Origin: Streptosporangiaceae bacterium
GTDB taxonomy: Bacteria; Actinomycetota; Actinomycetes; Streptosporangiales; Streptosporangiaceae
NCBI GenBank assembly: GCA_030041275.1
Contig: JASHOE010000013.1
Location: 1-64,000 of the forward strand
DNA: 64,000 nt
Direction: 5' to 3'
Below are positions 17,014-27,283 of this stretch, piece by piece. Both the position numbers and the translations under genes were made by a program. A model generated the notes under the pieces. The model ran no database searches. It saw only the letters and a program-made list of their open reading frames with translations, and was not told the origin of the DNA. Numbering within the stretch: position 1 is the stretch's first letter; the number at the start of each line of letters is the position of its first letter.

Positions 17014-17349
17014 CTAGTGGTTGGCTTCGTATTTCGCGATAACGTCCGCGGGAATGCGGCCGCGATCGCTCACTTCCATTCCGCTCTGCTTCGCCCAGGC
17101 TCGGATTTCGGCGCTGCGCTGCCTATGGGCCGTCGTCCGCCGCTTCGGCCTACCGGACCGACTGGTTACCTTCCTGGCCCGGTCAGCGAACCGCCCGACA
17201 ACCTCATCGAACTTCTGGCTGTGCCGCTCGCATAGGTCGATCTCATAATCCCGGCCGTCCAGGCTGAACGCCCGAGTCATGTGCTCGCCTTCAGGAATCT
17301 CTTTCGAGTCGTAATCGCACGCGAACGTGACTGAGATCTTCTGAGCCAC
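17014..17349 (-). CDS. lsr2: Lsr2-like nucleoid-associated protein
   Basis: A 111-residue histone-like protein. The N-terminal half (about 1-60) matches the Lsr2 dimerisation domain (FSLDGRDYEIDLCERHS). The C-terminal half (about 70-111) matches the DNA-binding domain, with IRAWAKQSG and the minor-groove RGRIPADVI hook. Lsr2 bridges AT-rich DNA and silences acquired genes in actinobacteria. The start is GTG with a purine-rich GGGGGAAGGGGG leader. The FACDYDSKEIPEGEHM region differs from canonical Lsr2, so it may be a paralogue. Confidence 0.88.
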   Translation of the reverse strand: MAQKISVTFACDYDSKEIPEGEHMTRAFSLDGRDYEIDLCERHSQKFDEVVGRFADRARKVTSRSGRPKRRTTAHRQRSAEIRAWAKQSGMEVSDRGRIPADVIAKYEANH

Positions 17350-17600
17350 TTGCGGATCCCCCTTCCCCCGCGAATCTATGCCCAGCCCAACGGGCCTGTA
17401 ACGGCGGCGGCACCTGGGTCCGCGCGATAAATAACCGAGCGGCGCTAGGCACCGTGGCAGGGCAACCTCTCCAGCCAGGATAATCCGCCTGAACTGCGGA
17501 TTGGCAGTCGTCGCCGGGCGCCAGAACGGGCAGCGGCGCGGATCAGAATCTGGTCTGCCGACGCGGCAATTCCGGCCGCAGCAGGCTGTCGCCCGGGCGG
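17350..17600 (-). promoter_or_regulatory. lsr2 upstream region with AT-rich CGATAAATA element
   Basis: This 250-bp gap has no credible gene. It holds the purine-rich ribosome binding region of lsr2 and, at 17425-17436, CGATAAATAACC, the only AT-rich patch nearby. The same nine-base core occurs upstream of bldC at 35420-35428. Confidence 0.35.
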
Positions 17601-18926
17601 CTAGCGATAGCGATACTCGGCACCGTAGGAATAGGCCTCCTCCGGTGCCGGCGAGTCCTGGTAGCGCTCCGCGGCCGAAACTCGCCGTCGATCGGCGGGA
17701 TAACCGGCATCGCCGAAGTCAGGCTGATAGCCGTCGCGCGGACCACGATTGTCATTCCGGTATGACCCTGCGCTGTCGGCTTCATAGGGCGCGGCAAAAC
17801 GCTCGGCGGCGTATGCCGAGGCGTCGGGCTCAGCGCCTGGCTGGCCGCCGACTCCGCGCGGCAAACCCCCATCATCGCGCCGATGACCGCCCGTCCGGAA
17901 ATCCTGGCGATCGTCGTAATCGCTGGCCGGATAACCACGATCGGAACTTGCCCGACGGTCGCTCTGATGGCTCGGATACTCGCCTGTCAGGTAGTCCGCT
18001 TCGGCTGCTCCGTGGCCGCTCTGGGAATAGCCGTCCGGCTCGTAGCCCCGTCCGTAGCCACCATCGTCCGCAGACTCGCCCCGTCCGTAGCCCGCCGAGT
18101 ATCCCTGGGTGCGGTAGCCATCGGCACCGCCCAGGCTCGAGCCCGCTGAGCCGTAGCTATTGGGGCTGGGGCTGTAGGCCGCATCCGCGCGGTCCTGACC
18201 GTCGTGGCCGACCTGTCCGTAGCCCGTGGTGTTGCCGTAGCGGTCGGCCCCAAGGTCCTCGTCCCGGCGCTCGGCCGGGACGGGAGGTCCGTAGCCGGCC
18301 TGCCCATAGTCTCCGGCACCGGGCTCGGTCCGGCCATGGCTGGCCCGCCCGCGCTCGGCAGGACCAGTCTCGGACCGGCCGTAGTCGGCCGGGTCGTAAC
18401 CAGCCGCGTCGTAACCAGCAGGCTCGTAACCAGCAGGCTCGTAACTGGCGGGACCAGTCTCGCCGCGGCCATAGTCGGCAGGGTCGTAACCGGTAGCGCC
18501 GGACTCGCCGCGGCCGTGGCTAGCCGGATACTCCGACCGGCCATAATCGTCCGAGCGGCCGTACTCTGCCGGGTACTCGGCACCGCGGCCGTCACGGCCG
18601 CCCACCGCTCCGGGTGGCGCGCCGAGCTCCTCCTCGTCAGGTGCGTAGTACCAGTCCGAGTCGGATCGGCCGCTCTCCTCCGGCCGGGAGCCGCCCACCG
18701 GCGCCTGGCCGCGTGCTTGCGGTGCCGGGCCGCGCTCCAGGATCTCGATCATGCGGCTCAGGTCTGCCATCGGAAGCCGGAATGTGCCCGTGCACATGCC
18801 GGCCTGCCAGATGCTGAAGACCGCGACCCCGGTGTCGGCATACCAGCTCAGCCGCATGCTCCGCGAATTGCCCCGGACGTCAAAGAAGACCTCGCCGAGA
18901 CGCGGCAGCGGCGCAGGATCAGACAC
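17601..18926 (-). CDS. Protein with conserved N-terminal domain and Tyr/Gly/Arg-rich disordered tail
   Basis: About 441 residues. Residues about 1-75 form a compact domain (LGEVFFDVRG, MRLSWYADTGVAVFSIW, CTGTFRLP) that I recognise as a conserved actinobacterial domain without assigned function. The remaining 360 residues are low complexity: about forty Tyr, mostly in GY, DY or SY next to Gly, Asp, Arg or Pro. Local repeats include GYDPADYGR and AGYEP. I see no Lys in the whole protein. Such Tyr/Arg sticker patterns occur in phase-separating proteins. The GTG at 18926 is preferred because TAAGCT lies 8 nt upstream; TTG at 18968 is the longest alternative. It is next to lsr2 in the same direction. 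Confidence 0.75.
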   Translation of the reverse strand: MSDPAPLPRLGEVFFDVRGNSRSMRLSWYADTGVAVFSIWQAGMCTGTFRLPMADLSRMIEILERGPAPQARGQAPVGGSRPEESGRSDSDWYYAPDEEELGAPPGAVGGRDGRGAEYPAEYGRSDDYGRSEYPASHGRGESGATGYDPADYGRGETGPASYEPAGYEPAGYDAAGYDPADYGRSETGPAERGRASHGRTEPGAGDYGQAGYGPPVPAERRDEDLGADRYGNTTGYGQVGHDGQDRADAAYSPSPNSYGSAGSSLGGADGYRTQGYSAGYGRGESADDGGYGRGYEPDGYSQSGHGAAEADYLTGEYPSHQSDRRASSDRGYPASDYDDRQDFRTGGHRRDDGGLPRGVGGQPGAEPDASAYAAERFAAPYEADSAGSYRNDNRGPRDGYQPDFGDAGYPADRRRVSAAERYQDSPAPEEAYSYGAEYRYR

Positions 18927-18934
18927 GGACACGT

Positions 18935-18940
18935 AGCTTA
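18935..18940 (-). promoter_or_regulatory. -10 hexamer for the Tyr-rich protein gene
   Basis: On the minus strand TAAGCT ends 8 nt before the GTG at 18926. Upstream, at 18969-18985, the hexamer TTAGTG is repeated in direct orientation 11 bp apart, one helical turn, a possible regulator site near the -35 region. Confidence 0.4.
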
Positions 18941-19409
18941 CCGTGGCCTGAAGCTGCGATCTGTCCAATTAGTGATTACTTAGTGTGACCTGGCGCACGC
19001 AGCAGCGCGTCACGGCAGGCAGTGGCGGCCGCCAGCGGGAGAACTCAGCGCCATGAGGCGGCCAGATTTCATGATCCAGGCTGCGCGCCATCGGCCGTGG
19101 TGACATGATTGTCCGGCGCACTCGGCGGCATCGCAGCCAGCGCGCCCGGCTCGCAAGAAGTACCCGTTGGGAACATCAGGCCAGCGCGACGCGTTGCATG
19201 ATGCGACGGGGCAATTGCCGTAGCGCGCGAGAAATCTTCGTCTGGCTAGACCCTACCGTGTCCTGCGGGTCCGCTGAACGGCCGCGAGCGGTGAGCGCTA
19301 GCAAGGCACGGGATGACCGCACAACGGATTTGCATGTTTGAGCAACTACGTGGGACTTACGTGCTGTGGTCGATGACGACCACGGCCACCTGGCTGAGGA
19401 GAGCTATTC
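18941..19409 (+). other. Intergenic region upstream of the Wbl gene, no gene seen
   Basis: About 470 bp between divergent genes. One frame (19105-19341) is open but Arg-rich and not protein-like. Apart from the TTAGTG direct repeat at 18969-18985 and the GAGGAGAG ribosome binding site at the right edge, I recognise nothing. Long upstream regions are common for Wbl genes, which are heavily regulated. Confidence 0.5.
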
Positions 19410-19712
19410 ATGTCTGAGGTACGCCGCCAAGCTGCTGCCCTGCTGCAACGGCCGAACTGGGGCTGGCAAGACGAGGCTGCGTGCCGGGGCAGGGAAGTTG
19501 TGCTTTTCTTCGGACCAGACGGGGAGCGCCAGCCCGAGCGGGAGATCCGGGAGCGCAAGGCCAAGACCGTCTGCGCCGCGTGCCCCGTCCGCGCCGAGTG
19601 CCTCACCTACGCCATCAGCAGGCCGGAGAAGTACGGCACCTGGGGCGGCCTGAACGAGGACGAGCGCTCCTCCGAGCGGCGCCGCCGGATGCGGCGCGCC
19701 AACGCGGCCTGA
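19410..19712 (+). CDS. WhiB family (Wbl) iron-sulfur transcription regulator
   Basis: A 100-residue protein with the four invariant cysteines that bind a 4Fe-4S cluster (Cys25, then CAAC, then the Cys of AECL), the G[VT]WGG turn as GTWGG, and a basic C-terminal helix (RRRRMRR). Wbl proteins bind sigma factor region 4 and control development, redox response or drug resistance. The N-terminal NWGWQDEAAC and LFFGPDGER segments are closest to the WhiD/WhiB3 group, but I cannot name the subclass. A GAGGAGAG site precedes the ATG. Confidence 0.93.
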   Translation: MSEVRRQAAALLQRPNWGWQDEAACRGREVVLFFGPDGERQPEREIRERKAKTVCAACPVRAECLTYAISRPEKYGTWGGLNEDERSSERRRRMRRANAA

Positions 19713-19727
19713 GCACGGAACCCTGCC

Positions 19728-19853
19728 ATGGTGTGCGTCGGCTGCCGGAGGCAGCGGCACGAGGAGTGCCGGGGCGGTAACTGGTGCGACTGCCAGCACC
19801 AGCCGCCAGCGAGACCAACCGAGGAGCGGCTCGGCTGGATCCGGCAGGGGTAG
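19728..19853 (+). CDS. 41-residue Cys-rich putative zinc-binding small protein
   Basis: ATG to TAG encoding 41 residues, located 15 bp after the Wbl gene. It begins MVCVGCRRQRHEEC and continues with WCDCQHQP, so five cysteines and two histidines sit in 24 residues: CxxC, HxxC and CxCxH. I recognise this pattern from small actinobacterial proteins of unknown function, and it is likely a zinc knuckle. A partner role with the upstream Wbl gene or the downstream cysH gene is possible but unproven. No clear ribosome binding site is visible, so coupling to the Wbl gene is likely. Confidence 0.65.
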   Translation: MVCVGCRRQRHEECRGGNWCDCQHQPPARPTEERLGWIRQG

Positions 19854-19973
19854 CGTCGGCTGACGGCGAGCATGTGACTTGTCTCACAACAAGCGCCGCG
19901 GTCCTCGGCTACCACAGGCCGGACCGGATAGGCTGCCACTGCGGGTCGACCGTCCGAGGAGGACCTCAGCGAG

Positions 19974-20648
19974 ATGGAGAGGCTAGCCGCGCAAGCCGCC
20001 GACGCGCTGACCGGCGCGCCCGCCGACGAGGTCATCGCGTGGGCCGCGCGCACGTTCGGCCGGAAGATCTGCATCACCTCCTCCATGACCGACGCGGTCC
20101 TCGTCAACCTCGTGTCCAAGCACCTGCCCGGCATCGACGTCCTGTTCCTCGACACCGGTTACCACTTTCCGGAGACGCTGGGCACCAGAGACGCCGTTGC
20201 GGCCGTGCACCCAGTCAACGTCATCAACGTGACGCCGCCGACGACGGTTGCCGAGCAGGACGCCGAGCTTGGACCGCGGCTGTACAGCCGAAACCCGGAC
20301 CTGTGCTGCTACTTGCGCAAGGTAGTGCCGCTCGAGGAGGCCCTCGGCCCCTATGACGCCTGGTTCACCGGCGTCCGCCGGGAGGAGACCGAAGCCCGGA
20401 CCGACACCAGGGTGGTCGAGTGGGACGCCCGGCGCGAGATGGTGAAGGTCAACCCCATCGTGGAGTGGACCCAGCAGCAGGTCGAGGACTATATCGCCGC
20501 CAACAACATCCTCGTGAACCCGCTGGTATTCGACGGCTACCCCTCGATCGGCTGCCGGACCTGCACCTCCCGCGTCGCGGAGGGCGCCGACCCGCGGAGC
20601 GGGCGATGGGCGGGCACCGCAAAGAGCGAGTGCGGCATTCACTCCTGA
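19974..20648 (+). CDS. cysH: Phosphoadenylyl/adenylyl-sulfate reductase
   Basis: A 224-residue PAPS-reductase-family enzyme. It carries the cysteine pairs CC (in DLCCYLRK, about residue 110) and CxxC (GCRTC, about 193) that hold a 4Fe-4S cluster in APS reductases, the substrate loop LDTGYHFPET near residue 60, and the C-terminal catalytic Cys in ECGIH. It reduces activated sulfate to sulfite in sulfur assimilation. The GAGGAGG ribosome binding site lies about 10 nt before the ATG, and TAGGCT at 19929 is a likely -10. No cysD, cysN or sulfite reductase gene is in the window. Confidence 0.92.
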   Translation: MERLAAQAADALTGAPADEVIAWAARTFGRKICITSSMTDAVLVNLVSKHLPGIDVLFLDTGYHFPETLGTRDAVAAVHPVNVINVTPPTTVAEQDAELGPRLYSRNPDLCCYLRKVVPLEEALGPYDAWFTGVRREETEARTDTRVVEWDARREMVKVNPIVEWTQQQVEDYIAANNILVNPLVFDGYPSIGCRTCTSRVAEGADPRSGRWAGTAKSECGIHS

Positions 20649-20688
20649 GCTCCGCACGGCCTGACCGCCCGCCGCGGCGTGGTCCGAT

Positions 20689-20694
20689 TAGGGT
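20689..20694 (+). promoter_or_regulatory. -10 hexamer for leaderless acyl-CoA dehydrogenase gene
   Basis: TAGGGT ends 6 nt before the ATG at 20701; no ribosome binding site intervenes. Confidence 0.5.
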
Positions 20695-20700
20695 CGGGTT

Positions 20701-22413
20701 ATGACAGCCCCTGGCCGCTCCGGCACCCACGATGTGGTTAATCAGGTCCCGCCGCTCGTCGGCTATGACGTTGCCGACGACGCAGCACTCATCTCGGGCC
20801 TGCACCGGGAGGGCGGCGGCTGGGTTGAGGCCGAGGTGCACCGACTGGGGACGCTGGCCGGTGCCGCGAGCACCCAGGAACACGCCCGGCTGGCGAATGT
20901 GCACAAGCCTGTGCTGCGCACGCATGACTCCCGCGGCCACCGGATCGACGAGGTCGAGTTTCACCCGTCCTGGCACCACCTGATGGGCATCGCGGTCAGC
21001 CACGGCCTGCACGCGGCGCCGTGGGCCGACAACCGGCCAGGAGCGCACGTGGCCAGGGCAGCGAAGTTCATGGTGTGGACGCAGGCTGAGGCGGGCCACG
21101 GCTGTCCGATTTCCATGACCTATGCGAGCGTGCCGGCCCTGAGGTACGCCCCCGACCTCGCCGCGACGTACGAGCCGCTGCTGACCGCGGCGGCCTACGA
21201 TCCCGGCCTCCGGCTCCCGATGGCGAAGGGCGGCCTACTGGCAGGCATGGCGATGACGGAGAAGCAGGGCGGCTCCGACGTCCGGGCCAATACCACGATC
21301 GCGACGCCGGCCGGTGCGGATAGCTACGTGCTCACCGGCCACAAATGGTTCTGCTCGGCGCCGATGTGTGACCTGTTTCTCGTGCTGGCCCAGGCGCCGG
21401 AGGGGCTGACCTGCTTCCTGCTCCCGCGGGTGCTGCCCGACGGCAGCCGGAACGCCATGTACCTGCAGCGGCTCAAGGACAAGCTCGGGAACACCTCTAA
21501 TGCCTCCAGCGAGGTCGAGTATGACCACGCCGTGGCCTGGCGGGTCGGCGAGCCCGGCCGCGGCGTCGCCACGATCATCAACATGGTGACCGCCACCCGG
21601 CTCGACTGCGTGCTCGGCAGCGCTGCGGCGATCCGCCAGGCGACCGTGCTCGCGGCGGACTACGCCCGCCAGCGGCGGTCCTTTGGGGCGACTCTCATCG
21701 ATCATCCAGCCATGACCGGTGTGGTGGCCGACCTCGTGCTCGAGTCGGAGGCCGCGACCACCCTCGCGCTGCGGCTGGCTGGCGCTGCCGACCGTGCCGC
21801 CCGAGGAGACACGGGCGAGGCGGCGCTGCTTCGCGTTGCCCTGCCGGCCGCCAAGTACTGGGTGTGCAAGCGCACGCCGCTCATCACCGCGGAGGCGCTG
21901 GAGTGCCTCGGCGGGAACGGCTACGTGGAGGACTACTCGATCATGCCCCGGCTGCTGCGCGACGCACCGCTGAACTCCATCTGGGAGGGCTCAGGCAACG
22001 TCACGTCGCTGGACGTGCTGCGGGCGCTCTCGAGGGATCCAGCCTGTGCCGACGCGCTGCTGGCCGAGGTCGACCTGGCGGCCGGCGATGGCCGGGTCGC
22101 GGCTGCAGCGGACCGGCTCCGTGCGGCGCTCAAGGGACTCGCCGGCATCACCGATGCGCAGCACGACGCCCGGCTACTGGCCGGCCAGATCACTGTCGCC
22201 CTGCAGGCCGCCCTGCTGGCCAGACACGCCCCGAGCGCGGTCGCCGACGCGTTCCTGAGCACGAGGCTGCAGCCGACCAGCGCGTGGGCCGCACCGGCAA
22301 CGCCATTCGGCAGCCTGCCACGGGGGCTCGACCTGGCCGCGATCCTGGCCAGGGCTCACGTACTGTCGCAGGCCCAGAGCGATCCGGCCAAGCCTGTTGC
22401 TACCGGCAGGTAG
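20701..22413 (+). CDS. Acyl-CoA dehydrogenase family protein, AidB-like
   Basis: 570 residues, longer than typical acyl-CoA dehydrogenases and matching the AidB subgroup. The FAD-binding AMTEKQGGSDVR motif is at about residue 182, an AidB-like GHKWFCSAP follows, and the C-terminal region has GGNGYVEDY and the IWEGSGNV motif. AidB of E. coli is a flavoprotein induced in the alkylation (Ada) response that binds DNA. The N-terminal QVPPLVGYD segment also fits AidB. No other ada-regulon gene is beside it. Confidence 0.88.
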   Translation: MTAPGRSGTHDVVNQVPPLVGYDVADDAALISGLHREGGGWVEAEVHRLGTLAGAASTQEHARLANVHKPVLRTHDSRGHRIDEVEFHPSWHHLMGIAVSHGLHAAPWADNRPGAHVARAAKFMVWTQAEAGHGCPISMTYASVPALRYAPDLAATYEPLLTAAAYDPGLRLPMAKGGLLAGMAMTEKQGGSDVRANTTIATPAGADSYVLTGHKWFCSAPMCDLFLVLAQAPEGLTCFLLPRVLPDGSRNAMYLQRLKDKLGNTSNASSEVEYDHAVAWRVGEPGRGVATIINMVTATRLDCVLGSAAAIRQATVLAADYARQRRSFGATLIDHPAMTGVVADLVLESEAATTLALRLAGAADRAARGDTGEAALLRVALPAAKYWVCKRTPLITAEALECLGGNGYVEDYSIMPRLLRDAPLNSIWEGSGNVTSLDVLRALSRDPACADALLAEVDLAAGDGRVAAAADRLRAALKGLAGITDAQHDARLLAGQITVALQAALLARHAPSAVADAFLSTRLQPTSAWAAPATPFGSLPRGLDLAAILARAHVLSQAQSDPAKPVATGR

Positions 22414-22416
22414 GGT
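22411..22416 (+). promoter_or_regulatory. -10 hexamer for leaderless glgX, overlapping the upstream stop codon
   Basis: TAGGGT ends 6 nt before the ATG at 22423. Its first three bases are the TAG stop codon of the AidB-like gene, so the promoter is embedded in the end of the upstream gene. Confidence 0.5.
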
Positions 22417-22422
22417 CAACGG

Positions 22423-24531
<2,109 letters not shown>

Positions 24532-24580
24532 CCGGCCCGGTTGCCAGGCCGTCCGGTAGCCGTCTGGTTGACTGCTGGCC

Positions 24581-25384
24581 GTGCGCCAGATCTTCCCCGT
24601 CCAGGGGCCCGATCTCGAGCCTGCGCCGAATGCGAGGCCGGGACCCCTGCCAGCCGCGGTCGTCGAGCTCGCGCGTCTGTACGGGAACGGAGCCGTAGCC
24701 GACCCGGCCGCCGCGAACGTTCGCGGTTGGGTGCGCGCCAACATGATCGCCAGCGCCGACGGCGCCGTCACGCTGGACGGCCGGTCCGGCGGGCTGTCCG
24801 GACCCGCGGACCGGACCGTCTTCGTGGTGCTGCGCAGTCTCGCCGATGTCGTGCTCGTCGGCGCGGGCACCGCCAGGACCGAGCACTACCGGCCCGTGCG
24901 CGCCACTGAGATCTGGCCAGGCCTGCGGCCTGACTGGGCAGCCGAGCCCCCCATCGCGGTCGTGAGCGCGAGCCTCGACCTGACCGGTTGCGAGCGGCTG
25001 CTGACCGCGCCGCCGGGCTCCACGCAGACCATCGTGATCACCACGCGCGCAGCGCCCGCCGACCGCAAGGAGGCTATCGGCGGTGCAGCCCGGATCCTCG
25101 AAGCCGGAGCCGACGTGGTGGACATCAGCGCGGCGCTGGGCATGCTTGCCGAACTCGGCTACCTCAACGTCCTGGTCGAGGGCGGCCCGATGCTGCTGGG
25201 CCAGTTGATCCAGGCTGGCCTCCTCGACGAACTGTGCCTGACCACGAGCCCGACGCTGACCGCCGGCTCCGCGGGCCGGATTGTGGCACCGGCGCCCGGC
25301 CCGGCGGCAGCCGCGGGGCGGCTGTCGCTCGCTCACGTGCTGGCCGATGACGACTTCCTGCTCTGCCGTTACCTAGCCGAATAG
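24581..25384 (+). CDS. Pyrimidine reductase family protein (RibD C-terminal domain)
   Basis: A 267-residue dihydrofolate-reductase-fold protein matching the RibD C-terminal reductase domain that reduces 5-amino-6-ribosylaminouracil 5'-phosphate in riboflavin synthesis. Visible motifs are MIASADGAVTLDGRSGGL at about 51-68, VGAGTARTEHYRP, and the C-terminal VEGGPMLLGQLI. The deaminase half is absent and no rib genes are adjacent. Stand-alone actinobacterial homologues are common and their substrate is not settled. The start is GTG. Confidence 0.85.
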   Translation: MRQIFPVQGPDLEPAPNARPGPLPAAVVELARLYGNGAVADPAAANVRGWVRANMIASADGAVTLDGRSGGLSGPADRTVFVVLRSLADVVLVGAGTARTEHYRPVRATEIWPGLRPDWAAEPPIAVVSASLDLTGCERLLTAPPGSTQTIVITTRAAPADRKEAIGGAARILEAGADVVDISAALGMLAELGYLNVLVEGGPMLLGQLIQAGLLDELCLTTSPTLTAGSAGRIVAPAPGPAAAAGRLSLAHVLADDDFLLCRYLAE

Positions 25385-25405
25385 CATCGCCGTACTGGAG
25401 GGCCC

Positions 25406-26821
25406 ATGCCGCTGCACACGAAGGTCGACGAGACACACGGGACCGCTGAACTCGACATCAACCCGTTTTGCAGTGTGGTCGAGCACGGGGTGCCTCGGCA
25501 CCAGATCCCGTCTCAGGCCATGCCACCGGAGGTGGCGCTGCAGCTGGTCAGGGATGAGCTGATGCTCGACGGCAACGCGCGGCTGAACCTCGCGACGTTC
25601 GTGACCACGTGGATGGAGCCGCAGGCTGAGTTGCTGATGTCTGAGTGCTTCAGCAAGAACATGATCGACAAGGACGAGTATCCGCAGACCGCCGAGCTCG
25701 AGCGCCGCTGCGTCAACATCCTCGCCCACCTCTGGCACGCCCCGACTGCGCCTGATTCGGAATCCGCGGCGACAGGCTGCTCGACCACGGGCTCAAGCGA
25801 GGCGTGCATGCTCGGCGGGCTCGCGCTGCTCTGGCGCTGGCGCGCGCGCCAGGCTGCAGCCAAGACATCAGCGCAGCGGCCGAACCTGGTGATGGGTGCC
25901 AACGTCCAAGTCTGCTGGGAGAAGTTCTGCCGGTACTGGCAGGTTGAGCCCCGGCTGGTCCCGATGGAGCCCGGCCGCCTGCACCTGACCGGCCAGCCCG
26001 CGGCGGCGCGCTGCGACGAGAACACCATCGGAGTCGTCGCTGTGCTGGGCTCCACCATGGACGGCAGCTACGAGCCAGTCGCCGAGATCGCGGCCGCGCT
26101 TGATGACCTCGAGCGGCGGACCGGGCTGGACATCCCCGTGCACGTCGACGGCGCGTCGGGCGGCTTCGTCGCGCCCTTCCTGGCCCCGGACCTGGAGTGG
26201 GACTTCCGGGTGCCGCGGGTCGCCTCCATCAACACCTCGGGGCACAAGTTCGGGCTGGTGTACCCGGGCGTGGGCTGGATCGTCTGGCGGGACGCGGCGG
26301 CGCTGCCGGACGACCTGATCTTCCGGGTCAACTATCTGGGCGGTGAGATGCCCACGTTCGCGCTGAACTTCTCCCGGCCGGGCGCGCAGGTAGCCGCTCA
26401 GTACTACAACTTCCTGCGGCTCGGCTTTGACGGCTACCGCGAGATCCAGCTGACCTGCCAGCGCGTAGCCACCTATCTGGCCCGCGAGATTGCGGCGATG
26501 GGGCCGTTCGAGCTGCTGTCGGATGGCACCGACCTGCCGGTGCTCGCGTTCCGGCTGACCGACCCCCAGTCCGCCGGGTACAGCGTGTTCGACCTTTCTG
26601 AGCGGCTCCGGTTGCGCGGCTGGCTTGTACCTGCCTACACGTTCCCGGAGAACATGCAAGATACCGCCGTTCTCCGGATCGTGGTGCGCAACGGCTTCAG
26701 CACCGACATGGCCGACCTGCTGCTCGCCGACTTGCGCGCGCAGGTGGCAGCACTCAAGGCGGCGCCGCACCGGCCGATACCGCTACTGCCGGAGGGCCAG
26801 CGCCAGGCGTTCGCGCACTAG
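25406..26821 (+). CDS. gad: Glutamate decarboxylase
   Basis: A 471-residue group II PLP-dependent decarboxylase that converts glutamate to GABA, consuming a proton. The cofactor Lys is in NTSGHKFGLVYPG at about residue 280. The upstream HVDGASGGF contains the PLP-contacting Asp, and TGSSEACMLGGLAL holds the phosphate-binding site. The ATG follows a GGAGGG site. The role is probably acid tolerance or GABA metabolism. No glutamate/GABA antiporter is adjacent. A hairpin terminator lies between this gene and the convergent zinc-ribbon gene. Confidence 0.95.
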   Translation: MPLHTKVDETHGTAELDINPFCSVVEHGVPRHQIPSQAMPPEVALQLVRDELMLDGNARLNLATFVTTWMEPQAELLMSECFSKNMIDKDEYPQTAELERRCVNILAHLWHAPTAPDSESAATGCSTTGSSEACMLGGLALLWRWRARQAAAKTSAQRPNLVMGANVQVCWEKFCRYWQVEPRLVPMEPGRLHLTGQPAAARCDENTIGVVAVLGSTMDGSYEPVAEIAAALDDLERRTGLDIPVHVDGASGGFVAPFLAPDLEWDFRVPRVASINTSGHKFGLVYPGVGWIVWRDAAALPDDLIFRVNYLGGEMPTFALNFSRPGAQVAAQYYNFLRLGFDGYREIQLTCQRVATYLAREIAAMGPFELLSDGTDLPVLAFRLTDPQSAGYSVFDLSERLRLRGWLVPAYTFPENMQDTAVLRIVVRNGFSTDMADLLLADLRAQVAALKAAPHRPIPLLPEGQRQAFAH

Positions 26822-26859
26822 ACCGTTACCCAGGCCGCTGGACGGCTCTCGCCGGGGGA

Positions 26860-27165
26860 CTAGCGGCCGGACCGTACCGGCCGCTGGATGAAGCGCTCGC
26901 TGCCACATCGCGGGCAGATCCTGAGCATTCCAGCAACCTGACTAGCGAGGATCAGCGGCGACGCCTCCGCTCTCAGCCGCTGTGGCCTGGCCATGCACGC
27001 GGTCCCCGCGCTTTCCGCCCGCACCTGAAGATTCGACTGAGGCTTGCGCGCGGTCGACCGCGCCGACCGCCCTCGTCGCCATGCCGCTGCCCACGGCACC
27101 CGCCAGCGCAGGCCACACTCCGAACAGGCTCGCTCGTACTCCGGCGCTGGCCATAACGAAATCAT
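26860..27165 (-). CDS. Small protein with two CxxC zinc knuckles
   Basis: A 101-residue basic protein. An N-terminal CSECG (about residue 14) is followed by LRWRVPWAAAWRR, and a C-terminal CPRCGSERF lies at about 84. Four cysteines in two CxxC pairs suggest one zinc site built from both ends. The TAGCGT hexamer at 27172-27177 is 6 nt before the ATG, supporting this start over the GTG at 27171. I recall similar small actinobacterial proteins but no function. Codon quality in the middle is weaker than in neighbours. Confidence 0.55.
   Translation of the reverse strand: MISLWPAPEYERACSECGLRWRVPWAAAWRRGRSARSTARKPQSNLQVRAESAGTACMARPQRLRAEASPLILASQVAGMLRICPRCGSERFIQRPVRSGR
26862..26885. terminator. 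Terminator between gad and convergent zinc-ribbon gene
   Basis: A perfect 9-bp inverted repeat (26862-26870 with 26877-26885) with a 6-nt loop, about 40 bp after the gad stop. It overlaps the last codons of the minus-strand gene and can form on both strands. Confidence 0.65.
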
Positions 27166-27171
27166 GGTCAC

Positions 27172-27177
27172 ACGCTA
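27172..27177 (-). promoter_or_regulatory. -10 hexamer for leaderless zinc-knuckle gene
   Basis: On the minus strand TAGCGT ends 6 nt before the ATG at 27165. Confidence 0.4.
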
Positions 27178-27232
27178 AGTTCGGGGCGGCACCGTGGCAA
27201 CACGACCGGACGCACAGCGCGAGCGCACCACC

Positions 27233-27258
27233 GCAGCTGCGCCTCGTTTCTCAGCTGC
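27233..27258 (-). terminator. Possible terminator after rbpA
   Basis: A 7-bp inverted repeat GCAGCTG/CAGCTGC with a 12-nt loop lies 26 bp past the rbpA stop on the minus strand. The stem is short, so the call is weak. Confidence 0.35.
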
Positions 27259-27283
27259 AGCTTGGTGAGCGCGTCAGGCAGGT

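Noticed and set aside
19105..19341. 78-codon open frame before the Wbl gene
   Set aside because: Arg/Ser-rich with no conserved pattern or ribosome binding site; probably chance in GC-rich DNA.
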